Origin: Flavobacteriales bacterium
Lineage (GTDB): Bacteria > Bacteroidota > Bacteroidia > Flavobacteriales_F > PHOS-HE28
Direction: 5' to 3'
DNA: 64,000 bases
NCBI GenBank assembly: GCA_016699575.1
Contig: CP064979.1
Location: 1,736,001-1,800,000 of the forward strand
Below, piece after piece: positions 52,312 through 61,042 of the stretch. Below the pieces are notes generated by a model. The model was not told the DNA's origin and did no database searches. It saw nothing but the letters and a program-made list of their open reading frames with translations. Position numbers and translations under genes: made by a program. Positions within the stretch are counted from its first letter, which is position 1. Each line of letters begins with the position of its first letter.

Positions 52312-55133
52312 TTGCTCACCAGTTTCTTCACCACCACCAACTCATTCCCGCGCGGGTCGATCACCTTCACGGCTATCTGCTTCTGCTCACCGGCTGTGAA
52401 AGGTGCGCTCACCGTGCCGCTCAAGTGGTCCCACACGCTCTCGGCGAAGTCGGCGCGCAATTCCTTCTTCAGGTTCTCCCAGGCGCCGGTGCGCGGGAAG
52501 AAGGCTTGGTGTACACGGAATACCAAGCCGTTGTAGTCCGTGTCCAACAGCCAGCAGGGCACATCGCTGCCGCTGAAGTGGATGCTGTCCATGGTGGCGG
52601 GGTCGAAGGTGTCCAGCCCGAGCAGTTCCACTTCGTAGGTGGGCTCGTCCACCTTCACGCCTTGCACTTCCTTCACGGGTTTCACCTTCACTTCCGGCAG
52701 GCCGCACACGCTGAAGACCTGGCTGCTGCGCATGTTCTTCAGCAGGTCGCCCATTTGCAGGTCCATGGTGGCTTGCAACCAGGTGCAGGGGATGCCGATG
52801 CGCCCGGCGCTCTCCACGAACTCGCGCGCCTTGGGGTCGATGGCGAAGCCGATGACGAGCAGCTGCGTGTACTTCTTGGCCTCCGCCTCCTGCCAGGCCT
52901 CGCGCACCATGCGCTCGGTGAGGGCACCGCCTTCTGGGCCGAAGAGGATGGCCACAGGTTGTGGTGTCTGGTCACCGTTGATGATGGCCTCGGCACTCAG
53001 GCTCATGGTCTTGGCCGGTGGGCGCACCTGTTTCAGAGTGATCTTCTTGTTGCCCGCCAATTGCAGCACCGGCGCGCGGCGCAGCACTTCGGTCATGCGC
53101 TGCACATGCGTTTGGTGCTCGTCACTCTGGATGCCCGGTGTCTTCGGGTCCTCATCCAAGCCCTCGGCTGTAGGTATGGTGGCCTCCACGGCGAAGGGGC
53201 CGCACACGCGGGTGACGTTGTTCAACTTTTCGGGGCGGTCGAGTATTACCTTAGGCTTAGCGTCTTCTTCGCCAGCGACGTTGCCCAATGTGATATGTGG
53301 CACTATGCCACCAACTTCTTGACCACGGGCATTTTTCTTCTGCTTGAATACAAACCCACCCGCGGGTCCGCGCTTGGTGTCCAATAGTTCCCAATAAGCG
53401 AATGTCTTCGTCAACAATCGCTGGCGGGCTAGTGAGAGCGGTACTCTGCTTGTGTCGATGGTTATCCAGCGTCGCCCCCATTCTTCTGCGACGCATGCAG
53501 TTGTTCCACTTCCACAGGTGGGATCAAGCACCAAGTCTCCGGGATCGGTTACCATAAGCATGCAACGCCGAATGACCTTTTCACTTGTCTGAACGACGTA
53601 CGACTGCTCATCTGTGAAGCTTCCAGTCCCAGTATCCAACCAGACATTGTCCAATGGTGTAGTAGGGTTGTCACTCGCGAGAAGGATAGTTGCGATGCCC
53701 TGACCAGAGCGACGAATTCGACCCATCTCCACAAGCCTATCCATGTCACCACCAGGAGTTGGGTCATATGCCCAATGTCGATTCGGTGGGATTGAAATGG
53801 AGGTCCCCTGAAAGTCATAGGGAGCACTTCGACCCTCCTGGTACCCTTGGGATGTGGTTGGTCCCAAGCGACAAATCTGCCAGCCCTTAGGAATTGGTTC
53901 CGTTCCGTTCAGCTGGCCTTCCGTCATGTTCTCGACTTCCTTAAAGTCCGGGGAGACAATTTTGGTGTACTGTTTTGCACCCCTCTCGCCCGGCTCTTTT
54001 ATGCGCAGGAACGGAGCGAACTTCATTCGTTCTTTGTCCCGTGCATACACCACTAAGTAGTCGACAACGGATGGGATGCCCTTAGTGGACTGTGAACTCG
54101 TCTTGTAAAACGAGATGAGGCCAGCAGCATTCTCCGCTCCGAACACCTCATCCATCACCTCGCGTACGTGGTGCAGATTCTCGTCGCTGATCTGAACGAA
54201 GACGGAACCGCTTGGGGTGAGCAGGTCCCGGGCCAAGAGCAGGCGGTCGCGGAGATAAGTGAGGTAGCTGTGTAGGCCCAGCTCCCAGGTATCGCGGTAG
54301 GCCTGTACCATTTCGGGTTCGCGCGTGAGGCTCTCGTCCTCGTTGTGCTTGACTTCGCGCTTGCGCACAAAGGGCTGGAAGTTGCTGCCGAACTTCACGC
54401 CATAGGGCGGGTCCATGTAGATCATCTGCACCTGGCCGCCGAGGTGCTCGTAGCGCAGCAGGCTGTTCATCACCACCAAGCTATCGCCCAGGATCAGGCG
54501 GTTCACCCAGTTGTCCTGGTGCTCGTAGGCATGCACCACTTGGTCCGTTAGGCTGCGCTGCGTTACACCGAAGAGCTCATCCAGCATGCTCACCTGCTGG
54601 TCCTTCTTGTGTCCCTTCAGCGTTTTCAGGATGGCCTCGGTGCTCAAGCGCTCATGTACGAAGAGCGGCAACGTGGGCACCTCGAAGGCCTTGCGCTCAG
54701 CCTTGCCGCTCCAGTTGAGGAAGGGTTTGCCGAGCTTCTGCAATTGCTCCACGGCATCGGCCAAGCCGCGCACGGTGGCGAGGGGTTGTCTTTCTCCCTT
54801 CGCAGAAACTTCAGCGCCGAAGTACTCCTTGGGCGTGGCGAAGGTGTGCGGTGCCTCCAGCTTGGCGGCTTCGGCAATGCGGGCCAGCAGCCATTCGCCG
54901 AGTTCACGGGCAGCACTGGTGTCCCAGTTGAGGTCCGGGGCTAGGGAGTCATCATAGTGGTACTTGGCCGGTCCTTTCTTCTGCTTGAAGTGGGCCTGGG
55001 TGCCGATCTCCGGGCGCACGAGGGCCTTGGGCTCGGTGTGGTCGTAGTTGGCGACCTCGGGCTTGGCCTTGGCGCGGCCTTTTTGCTTAGCGGCCGGGGT
55101 GGAGGACTTGGTGGGGCCTTTGGGGCGGGGCAT
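52308..55133 (-). CDS. Type III restriction-modification DNA methyltransferase (Mod), long form
   Basis: The ATG at 55133 gives 941 residues with a basic, Lys/Pro/Ala-rich start (MPRPKGPTKSSTPAAKQKGR). A beta-class amino-methyltransferase core: DPPYGVKFGS (motif IV) near 240, SVFVQISDENLHHVREVMDE, a target-recognition region, then DPTCGSGTTACVAEEWG (motif I) near 560. The C-terminal 300 residues are an extension beyond ordinary Mod proteins and include ILFGPEGGALTERMVREAWQ and LLVIGFAIDPKAREFVESAG. It methylates adenine at the recognition site and directs Res. It heads the four-gene operon. Confidence 0.92.
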   Translation of the reverse strand: MPRPKGPTKSSTPAAKQKGRAKAKPEVANYDHTEPKALVRPEIGTQAHFKQKKGPAKYHYDDSLAPDLNWDTSAARELGEWLLARIAEAAKLEAPHTFATPKEYFGAEVSAKGERQPLATVRGLADAVEQLQKLGKPFLNWSGKAERKAFEVPTLPLFVHERLSTEAILKTLKGHKKDQQVSMLDELFGVTQRSLTDQVVHAYEHQDNWVNRLILGDSLVVMNSLLRYEHLGGQVQMIYMDPPYGVKFGSNFQPFVRKREVKHNEDESLTREPEMVQAYRDTWELGLHSYLTYLRDRLLLARDLLTPSGSVFVQISDENLHHVREVMDEVFGAENAAGLISFYKTSSQSTKGIPSVVDYLVVYARDKERMKFAPFLRIKEPGERGAKQYTKIVSPDFKEVENMTEGQLNGTEPIPKGWQICRLGPTTSQGYQEGRSAPYDFQGTSISIPPNRHWAYDPTPGGDMDRLVEMGRIRRSGQGIATILLASDNPTTPLDNVWLDTGTGSFTDEQSYVVQTSEKVIRRCMLMVTDPGDLVLDPTCGSGTTACVAEEWGRRWITIDTSRVPLSLARQRLLTKTFAYWELLDTKRGPAGGFVFKQKKNARGQEVGGIVPHITLGNVAGEEDAKPKVILDRPEKLNNVTRVCGPFAVEATIPTAEGLDEDPKTPGIQSDEHQTHVQRMTEVLRRAPVLQLAGNKKITLKQVRPPAKTMSLSAEAIINGDQTPQPVAILFGPEGGALTERMVREAWQEAEAKKYTQLLVIGFAIDPKAREFVESAGRIGIPCTWLQATMDLQMGDLLKNMRSSQVFSVCGLPEVKVKPVKEVQGVKVDEPTYEVELLGLDTFDPATMDSIHFSGSDVPCWLLDTDYNGLVFRVHQAFFPRTGAWENLKKELRADFAESVWDHLSGTVSAPFTAGEQKQIAVKVIDPRGNELVVVKKLVSK

Positions 55134-55192
55134 GTCGTGGAAGAGCCTGGCTGATCGGTACACTTCCGTTATCAGCCGGTGACGAATGTGCG

Positions 55193-55243
55193 GCGAAAAA
55201 ACAAAGGGACAAGGGCCAACGGATCATCGGCCTTTGTCCCTTT
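55193..55243 (-). terminator. Intrinsic terminator downstream of the 296-residue membrane protein gene
   Basis: Arms AAAGGGACAAGGGCC (55203-55217) and GGCCTTTGTCCCTTT (55229-55243) pair with at most one mismatch. On the minus strand a T-run (plus-strand AAAAAA at 55195-55200) follows. It separates the upstream membrane protein gene from the restriction operon, so the latter has its own promoter in the remaining 60 bp. Confidence 0.85.
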
Positions 55244-55254
55244 CTTCGGCTGTC

Positions 55255-56145
55255 TTACCACAATCGCTTGTTGCGGTCCTTCCAATCGCGTAGGCGGCGT
55301 ACCAGCAACCACACCAATTTGTGGAAGACAAGCACGGTACCCACGCCCAATAGCAGTTGGCTCACCACCTTGCTGATGGTCTTCGCATCGAGGCCGTCGC
55401 TCAGTTCCAAAGCACAGTGGTTCAGTACAAGGCCGATGAGCACGGCACTGATGATCATCTCTACGTAGTGCAAACCCTTCTCGAAGGTGCCGTTGCGGCT
55501 GCGCAAAACCAGATCGAAGAACCGGATTGCCATCACCCCCCAGTTGGCCAGGAGGAATGCCAAGGCATGCGACCATTCGCCAGCGGCAATGAGCACCACC
55601 CCAGCATGCAAGGTGCCTAGGAAGAGCAATAGGACCAGCACGGCCAAGGAGAACCCGTCCAGTTGCACACTACCAACGCCCGTGATATTGCCGTTCCTCA
55701 CAGCGAGCAATGGCACCTTGCGCAGGGCCTCTACCATCTCGTCGGGAATGAGCCCCTCGATCACGCGTATCAGGCCGGAGAGGAGAATATCCGCGTACCG
55801 ATCCAGTTCTGTAACGAGCCTGGAGCGGTAATCCTGGTGGGCTAGGATCAACCGGTCGTTGTCTTGTTGTGAAAGGGAGCCGAAGCTCCTTACGTGCTCC
55901 CGCTGGGCCTCCTCGATCTGTTCGTCCCTGATGGCGCTTGCCCTGTCCTTCAGCCCGTCCACCACGCCCAGCAGTCCCAACGTGTGGTGGTCGAAGAAGG
56001 CAACAACCTTGATCACCGTCATCCCCTGGATCAGGGGACGAGCAAGTACTATGGCCTGTTCGGCCAGCACAGCCTCTTGGCTGATCTCGTTCTTAGCGTG
56101 CGTGAGGTACGCTGAGTAGGGTTGGGGCAGATGTTGGTGGTCCAT
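55255..56145 (-). CDS. Membrane protein at the edge of the defence island
   Basis: A 296-residue protein. A soluble, highly helical and charged first half (about 1-155) is followed by four hydrophobic helices (SLAVLVLLLFLGTLHAGVVL, SHALAFLLANWGVMAIRFF, YVEMIISAVLIGLVLNHCAL, VVSQLLLGVGTVLVFHKLVW) and a short basic tail. The family was not recognised. Its position next to the restriction operon could mean an effector or pore role, but its own terminator argues for independent expression. Confidence 0.75.
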   Translation of the reverse strand: MDHQHLPQPYSAYLTHAKNEISQEAVLAEQAIVLARPLIQGMTVIKVVAFFDHHTLGLLGVVDGLKDRASAIRDEQIEEAQREHVRSFGSLSQQDNDRLILAHQDYRSRLVTELDRYADILLSGLIRVIEGLIPDEMVEALRKVPLLAVRNGNITGVGSVQLDGFSLAVLVLLLFLGTLHAGVVLIAAGEWSHALAFLLANWGVMAIRFFDLVLRSRNGTFEKGLHYVEMIISAVLIGLVLNHCALELSDGLDAKTISKVVSQLLLGVGTVLVFHKLVWLLVRRLRDWKDRNKRLW

Positions 56146-56536
56146 GGCTTATCCGCTGATTGGCGAACAAGGCACGGCACGAACGCGAGGCTGGTTTGGT
56201 CTGCGGCGGGCAGGCGCACCCGGCGTTCCCCACACTCCCGTGTGGGAAGGCCAGCGATGGCACGAGTCGCCTCGTACCATCGCGCGCATACATTCGCCTC
56301 CCAAGAAAAGCTCTTCCGCACCCTCGACTGGAATCAGGAAAGCGGTTGAGCATGGGACCAGGCCGGCGCGTTCGTTGCCGGCCTTGTTCTTTGCAAGTGG
56401 TTCTGATCGGTAAGGCACGAGCACCCAAACTCATTGCGGCACCTATCGCCGGACCCCGGAATTCTCCAGAGCCGACCGAACGGCCCGCCAGCGCGGATCG
56501 GGTCAATTGATGATTGTGTGCTCGCTGGTACATCTT
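56146..56536. other. 391-bp region without a convincing gene
   Basis: All frames are short and unlike proteins. The one structure seen is a hairpin, AGGCCGGC (56360-56367) with GCCGGCCT (56377-56384), followed by TGTTCTTTG. This looks like a weak plus-strand terminator or structured RNA remnant. Nothing else was seen. Confidence 0.5.
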
Positions 56537-56776
56537 CTATTGCTGCATGGCCATGGCGCGCTTGAGGAACGTCTCAACCATGTTGTTCACTGATCTGTTC
56601 TCGCGCTGGGCATGTGCTTTCACGTTCTTCACTACAACCGTCTCTAACTTGAAGCTGATCGGCTGACGGGGGATTGTCTTGATCTTTGTTTGGAGGTCCA
56701 TTATAGAGAGCTCAGTTCGAGGGACCCGTTGAACGGGTCGCCGCCCCGTGGGCGACAGTGCTGCTTTCTTTGCCAT
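56537..56776 (-). CDS. Ribbon-helix-helix-like small DNA-binding protein
   Basis: A 79-residue protein. A basic N-terminus is followed by PISFKLETVVVKNVKAHAQR and ENRSVNNMVETFLKRAM, the beta-strand plus two-helix pattern of RHH/CopG-type antitoxins and regulators. No toxin gene adjoins it, so it is an orphan or a solo regulator. Confidence 0.7.
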   Translation of the reverse strand: MAKKAALSPTGRRPVQRVPRTELSIMDLQTKIKTIPRQPISFKLETVVVKNVKAHAQRENRSVNNMVETFLKRAMAMQQ

Positions 56777-56896
56777 GGTGAAAAGGGTTTGACGGGTAGA
56801 CGGAAGTATGCCGTTGGGGTTGCTTGGTATTACCGCGCGGGGATAACTCAGCGAAGTGGTCTTGCGACTTTCACCGGCGGCCTCCGCCCCGGCAGG

Positions 56897-57112
56897 TCAT
56901 GACACCCAAACGCCAATAGCGACCGCGATCCCCACCGTCACCAGCATAAACACCGCCCGCTCGTTCAAGCTCATATCGTGCTTGTCCCTTTCCTCCTCAC
57001 TGATCACCGGCGACCAGAAGAGGTGGAACAGGTCAACCAGGATGGAACGGATGGCGAGCAGGACCCTCACGAGTGCAAACGTCGGCAACCGGATGCCCCA
57101 CAGCGCGGGCAT
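56897..57112 (-). CDS. Small membrane protein
   Basis: A 71-residue protein with two hydrophobic segments (FALVRVLLAIRSILVDLFHL and AVFMLVTVGIAVAIGVWV) separated by an acidic-basic loop (SEEERDKHDMSLNE). The family was not recognised. Coding potential is supported by the segment pattern only. Confidence 0.55.
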   Translation of the reverse strand: MPALWGIRLPTFALVRVLLAIRSILVDLFHLFWSPVISEEERDKHDMSLNERAVFMLVTVGIAVAIGVWVS

Positions 57113-57171
57113 GCGGTCATTGCCTTCCTGCCCCTAGCTTATTGCCGCGCCGATCGACGGCGTTCTTGGCA

Positions 57172-57594
57172 ATGGAACAATTCAGGAAGGGGGCCATCGT
57201 GCCGCATTACGGCGAGCTGTGCCGGGTGACGGGCGCGACTGTGATCAACAACCACCTCTGTTACACCGTGGAGGACCTGCAGGGCAACACCGTGCGCGGG
57301 GTGCACTACTTGCAGCACGCCCAGATCGTGAAGGAACTGAAGGAGATGGCCACCTACGCCGTGGGCGATCAGGTGCGCCTGCGCAATGTGTTCGGGCACC
57401 TGCACGTGAAGGCGCGGTGGTGGGACAGCCGCAAGGGCCTGCTCATGTACCGCGTAACGGACTACTACGAGGAGAGCCGCATGCCGTGGATACGGTCGCA
57501 GGCGGAACTGGATGCGCTGGTGGTGGAGCGGATCCTGCCCGCCACCCTAAAAACACCGACGGGGGCCGAAGCCCCCGCCGATGCCAACAAGTGA
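57172..57594 (+). CDS. Hypothetical protein with SH3-like beta pattern
   Basis: A 140-residue protein starting MEQFRKGAIVPHYGELCRVT. Short beta strands (YTVEDLQGNTVRGVHYLQ; YAVGDQVRLRNVFGHLHVKA) resemble small SH3-like barrels. The family was not recognised. The last codons overlap a GC hairpin at 57561-57576. Confidence 0.6.
   Translation: MEQFRKGAIVPHYGELCRVTGATVINNHLCYTVEDLQGNTVRGVHYLQHAQIVKELKEMATYAVGDQVRLRNVFGHLHVKARWWDSRKGLLMYRVTDYYEESRMPWIRSQAELDALVVERILPATLKTPTGAEAPADANK
57549..57577 (-). terminator. Minus-strand intrinsic terminator overlapping the end of the 140-residue gene
   Basis: On the minus strand CGGGGGC, loop TTCG and GCCCCCG are followed by TCGGTG and a T-run (plus-strand AAAAA at 57549-57553). 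No annotated minus-strand gene ends here. It would end a transcript coming from the 21-bp repeat array. Confidence 0.6.
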
Positions 57595-57751
57595 ACGAAC
57601 ATCAAGTGCCGTTGGAACGCGCCGGTGAAGCAGAAAGTTCCGGTGCTGCGCTTTGAACCCTGGGCCGGGCGCCCTGTAAGTCTCCCTTACCATACTATAT
57701 GGTACCGCCGCAGCACCCGGCGCGGACGTGGGCTGCCGGTGAACGCAGCGC

Positions 57752-58145
57752 AAATACATGTACCTGCCGCGCGAGTACATGTACCGATGACGTTGTCTTA
57801 TGTACCGGCCGCGCGAGTACATGTACCGCCGCCGCTGTCTTGTGTACTCACGGCGTTGGCTTATGTACCGGCGCTGTTGTCTTGTGTACTGACGACGTTG
57901 TCTTATGTACTCGCCGCGTTGTCTTGGGTACCAACGGTCTTGTCCCATGTACTCGCCGCGTTGTCCTATGTACCGACACCGTTGTCTTGTGTACTCGCCC
58001 CGTTGTCTTGTGTACTGATGGCGTTGTCTTATGTACTCGCGCCGTTGTCTTATGTACTCGCCGCTTTGTCCTATGTACCGGCGCCGTTGTCTTGTGTACT
58101 CGCGCCGTTGTCTTATGTACCGACGGCTTGGTCTTATGTACCCAC
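57752..58145. repeat. Nineteen-copy 21-bp tandem repeat in perfect register
   Basis: GTAC occurs at 57760, 57781, 57802 and on every 21 bp to 58138 without a single indel. The consensus unit is about GTACTCGCGCCGTTGTCTTAT with much substitution between copies. Because 21 is seven codons and the unit lacks stops, several frames stay open. On the minus strand it would encode a basic heptad (VHKTTAR-like, 57848-58156), on the plus strand LSYVLAP-like heptads. It is the main content of a 783-bp gap. Confidence 0.92.
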
Positions 58146-58377
58146 GGCGCGATCACATAAGACCGTGAGCGCGTACGGCATCATGGAACGGCACGTCCGC
58201 CTACTTCAACGAAAGCCTGTAACACCAAGGCTTTCAGGAGGCCTTCTCCCGGCCTGCCGTTAGGGTTCGGGCTACCGGCCTGCCGGGATGTTTTGAACGA
58301 AGGACTTCGCCCCTGCGCTACAACGGTCACAATTCACCTAAAGCTTTTGTGGGTACAGCATCGAAGGCCCTCGGACG

Positions 58378-59010
58378 ATGAAAAAGATCTGGTATGAAGT
58401 GAAACTCGGGCACACCCGGGTGACCTACGCCGCTCTGGTCGAAATGAGCGGTACGAACATCACGATGCTGACGAACAACGCATCCTTCCCTGCTCCCAAC
58501 CCTTCGCTCGCCGACTTCGAAAAAGCCAAGGACCGCTTGGTGGCCGCCGTGGATGCCTACCGTTTCACCCGCAGCCGTTTGGACAAGGAGGAGCGCGACA
58601 TCGCCTTCGCCGAACTCAAGACCATGCGCGCCGACCTGGGTGCCTATGTACAAACCACCAGTGCCGGCGACAAGGAGTTGATCACCAGCGCCGGTTTCCA
58701 AACCGAAAAGGCACGCCAACCCGTTGGCCTGCTGCCCGCCCCCAGCGATGTACGCGCCATCGTGCGCCCCTTCCCCGGAAGTCTGGAACTGCGTTTCAAG
58801 GGCGTTAAAGGCCGCCTCAGCTACCAAGTGAGCATGTGCGCCGGCGACCCCAACGTGGAGGCCAATTGGAACATCGTGGCCACCACCGGCAAGAACCGCA
58901 TGGTGTTCGACGATCTGGAAAGCAATGCCGTGTACTTCTTCCGTGTGGTGGCGCTGGGCGCCGCTGGCTGGAGCCCTGTAAGCGACGTGGCCGCCGCAAA
59001 AGCCGCCTAA
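58378..59010 (+). CDS. Fibronectin type III domain protein
   Basis: A 210-residue protein without a signal peptide. The N-terminal 110 residues are helical (ADFEKAKDRLVAAVDAYRF; TSAGDKELITSAGFQTEK). A fibronectin-III domain follows (about 120-205: SDVRAIVRPFPGSLELRFKG, NRMVFDDLESNAVYFFRVVA). Such cytoplasmic FN3 proteins are common and uncharacterised in Bacteroidota. A TTTTG element about 40 bp upstream (near 58345) is a plausible -7 box. Confidence 0.82.
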   Translation: MKKIWYEVKLGHTRVTYAALVEMSGTNITMLTNNASFPAPNPSLADFEKAKDRLVAAVDAYRFTRSRLDKEERDIAFAELKTMRADLGAYVQTTSAGDKELITSAGFQTEKARQPVGLLPAPSDVRAIVRPFPGSLELRFKGVKGRLSYQVSMCAGDPNVEANWNIVATTGKNRMVFDDLESNAVYFFRVVALGAAGWSPVSDVAAAKAA

Positions 59011-59086
59011 GCCACAGCACTACGCATCGCGTCCCCGGTTGCTTCTCCTTCGGCAGCCGGGGCGCGGTCGTTGAAGACCACACCCC

Positions 59087-59884
59087 ATGACAACCCTCGG
59101 CTTGATCCTGCACGAGAACGACGCACAACTGGTGCACGTGGCCCACCTGCTGCCGCCCGCACAACGCACACAAGCGCTGGCGCACATGCGCTGGTGCGCC
59201 CGCACCCCCTACGCCATCGTGAACCTGGTGGAAGTGAACGACGCACTGGTGGGCTATTGCACCGCCGTGCGGTCCGGCACCACGGTCCGCATCGCGCACT
59301 TCTTCCTGCAGGCCTCGGTGGAGGTCACCGCGCACAGCCGGGTATTGGCCGATGCCTTCGTGCGGGCCCTTCTTGCGGATGGTGCGGCCGGTGTGCATGT
59401 GCAATGCAGCCCGTACGACGTGCCGTTGTGGGCCGACCTCGGTTTCGTCGTGTGCGACCAGTTCGCGCGCTACGGCGGCGGTGTCTTCCAAGAGGCCCAG
59501 CGCGACGAAGTGCTGCTGATGGAACCCGTGCACACGCTGGCCCTGCTGCACCTGGACCGTAAGGCCACCGGCGAAGACCGCACACCGCTGCTGATGGAAC
59601 ACCGCTACGCCGCACAGGGCTACGTGGAGGAGAACCGCCTGCGCGGCGCACTGCTGCCCGTGCTGGGCCACGGCTACATAGTGGCCGATGCGCCCGAAGT
59701 GGGCCTGGAACTGCAACGTTGGTTGCTGCCGGTGCAAACGCACATCGTGGTGCCCGAAGCGAACGCGGCCGCCTGCGCGCACCTGCACGAGCGCGGCTAC
59801 CGCGTGCACGGCACCAGTGTGCGGTTGGTGCGCGGCGCACTGCCGCACTTCCGCCCCGAGCTGGTGTTCGCATGGCCGTGGTGA
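59087..59884 (+). CDS. GNAT-type acetyltransferase, YitH-like two-domain protein
   Basis: A 265-residue protein. The N-terminal half (about 1-130) resembles a GNAT domain (TPYAIVNLVEVNDALVGYCT; LADAFVRALLADGAAGVHV). The second half begins LLHLDRKATGEDRTPLLMEH, typical of the C-terminal YitH-type GNAT domain, and ends ELVFAWPW. Substrate is unknown. An intrinsic terminator follows 13 bp after the stop. Its last codons recur twice at 63.2-63.7 kb. Confidence 0.72.
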   Translation: MTTLGLILHENDAQLVHVAHLLPPAQRTQALAHMRWCARTPYAIVNLVEVNDALVGYCTAVRSGTTVRIAHFFLQASVEVTAHSRVLADAFVRALLADGAAGVHVQCSPYDVPLWADLGFVVCDQFARYGGGVFQEAQRDEVLLMEPVHTLALLHLDRKATGEDRTPLLMEHRYAAQGYVEENRLRGALLPVLGHGYIVADAPEVGLELQRWLLPVQTHIVVPEANAAACAHLHERGYRVHGTSVRLVRGALPHFRPELVFAWPW

Positions 59885-59897
59885 GCAACCGGCAAGA

Positions 59898-59949
59898 CAT
59901 CAGAACGAAGAAGCCCCGCGGAAGTCGCGGGGCTTCTTCCGTTCTGATG
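59898..59949 (+). terminator. Strong bidirectional intrinsic terminator
   Basis: AAGAAGCCCCGCG pairs with CGCGGGGCTTCTT across GAAGT, and outer arms CATCAGAAC/GTTCTGATG extend the stem. It lies directly after the GNAT gene. A copy is present at 63283-63317. Confidence 0.9.
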
Positions 59950-59983
59950 GGCTGCGAACCCCTGCCTTGTCCACCACTGCCGG

Positions 59984-60982
59984 ATGGTGATCTTCGCGCA
60001 CATGCGGCGCTTGTCCGATATCCGCTTGCAGGCCATCGTGGTGGCAGCGGGCGTGGTGCTCATGACCATCAAGTTCGTGGCGTGGCGCGCCACGCACAGC
60101 AACGCCATCCTCAGCGATGCGCTGGAGAGCATCGTGAACGTGGTGGCGGGCGCCTTCGCGCTGTATGCCCTGGCGCTGGCCGCCAAGCCGCGCGACCGCG
60201 AGCATCCGTACGGCCACGGCAAGGTGGAGTTCATCAGCGCGGGCATCGAAGGCGGCCTGGTGGGCATCGCAGGCATCGTGATCGTGGTGCGGGCGGTGAT
60301 CGCCTGGCTGCACGGCCACGCGGTGCACGCAGTGGACACGGGGATCTACCTCACCGCCATCGCCGGCGGGCTGAACCTGCTGATGGGCCTGGTGCTGCAA
60401 CGCCGTGGTCGCAAGCAACGCAGCATCACCATGGAAGCGAGCGGCACGCACCTGCTGGGCGATGCGTGGAGCACCTTGGCCATGCTGCTCGGCCTGGCCC
60501 TGGTGCGCTTCACCGGCCTGCAGTGGTTCGACAGTCTCTTCGCGCTGGGCTTCGGCCTCTTCATCCTGGTGCAGGGCGCACTGGTGCTGCGGCGCGCCGT
60601 GGCCGGTATCATGGACGAAACGGACCGGCACGCCGCCGATGCCGTGGTGGCCTTGCTGGAAACGCACCGTCGTCCGCAATGGGTCGACCTGCACAACTTC
60701 CGGGTGATCCAGTTCGGCCGCACGCTGCACATCGATTGCCACGTGACCCTGCCGTGGTACTACAACCTGGAACAGGCGCACGAGCAGATCGCCGCGATGG
60801 AGCGCTTGGTGAACGAGCAGGGCGACCGCGGCGTGGAGCTGTTCATCCACATGGACCCGTGCATCGCCACGTCGTGCAGCATCTGCGCACTGGAAGGGTG
60901 CCCCCAGCGCAAGGCACCGCAGCAGCGCCGCATTGCGTGGACGCACGACAGCGTGCTGGGCAATGCGAAGCACGGGAGCTAA
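59984..60982 (+). CDS. Cation diffusion facilitator (CDF) metal transporter
   Basis: A 332-residue protein (an ATG at 60002, MRRLSDIRLQ, is an alternative start, and the only one kept in the duplicated copy). CDF features are NAILSDALESIVNVVAGAFA, HPYGHGKVEFISAG, a His-bearing loop (AWLHGHAVHAVDTG) and HLLGDAWSTLAMLLGLAL. A soluble C-terminal domain has HIDCHVTLPWYY and a Cys-rich tail (CIATSCSICALEGCP), probably for metal sensing. It exports divalent metals from the cytoplasm. Confidence 0.92.
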   Translation: MVIFAHMRRLSDIRLQAIVVAAGVVLMTIKFVAWRATHSNAILSDALESIVNVVAGAFALYALALAAKPRDREHPYGHGKVEFISAGIEGGLVGIAGIVIVVRAVIAWLHGHAVHAVDTGIYLTAIAGGLNLLMGLVLQRRGRKQRSITMEASGTHLLGDAWSTLAMLLGLALVRFTGLQWFDSLFALGFGLFILVQGALVLRRAVAGIMDETDRHAADAVVALLETHRRPQWVDLHNFRVIQFGRTLHIDCHVTLPWYYNLEQAHEQIAAMERLVNEQGDRGVELFIHMDPCIATSCSICALEGCPQRKAPQQRRIAWTHDSVLGNAKHGS

Positions 60983-61042
60983 CGCACGGTGCCGCTCACA
61001 GCAGCGGCCCATGCACGTTCAGCGCTTCCGTCCTGGTCCGCG

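Noticed and set aside
56146..56536. Small genes in the gap before the ribbon-helix-helix gene
   Set aside because: All frames overlap each other, are Pro/Arg rich and have no recognisable motif.
57752..58145. Replication-origin iterons
   Set aside because: Period and copy number would fit, but no Rep or DnaA gene, AT-rich unwinding region or DnaA boxes were seen nearby.
57625..58263. 212-residue plus-strand frame across the 21-bp array
   Set aside because: Open only because the repeat lacks stop codons; two other frames are equally open, and flanking codons show no protein character. Coding on the minus strand is kept as a hypothesis.
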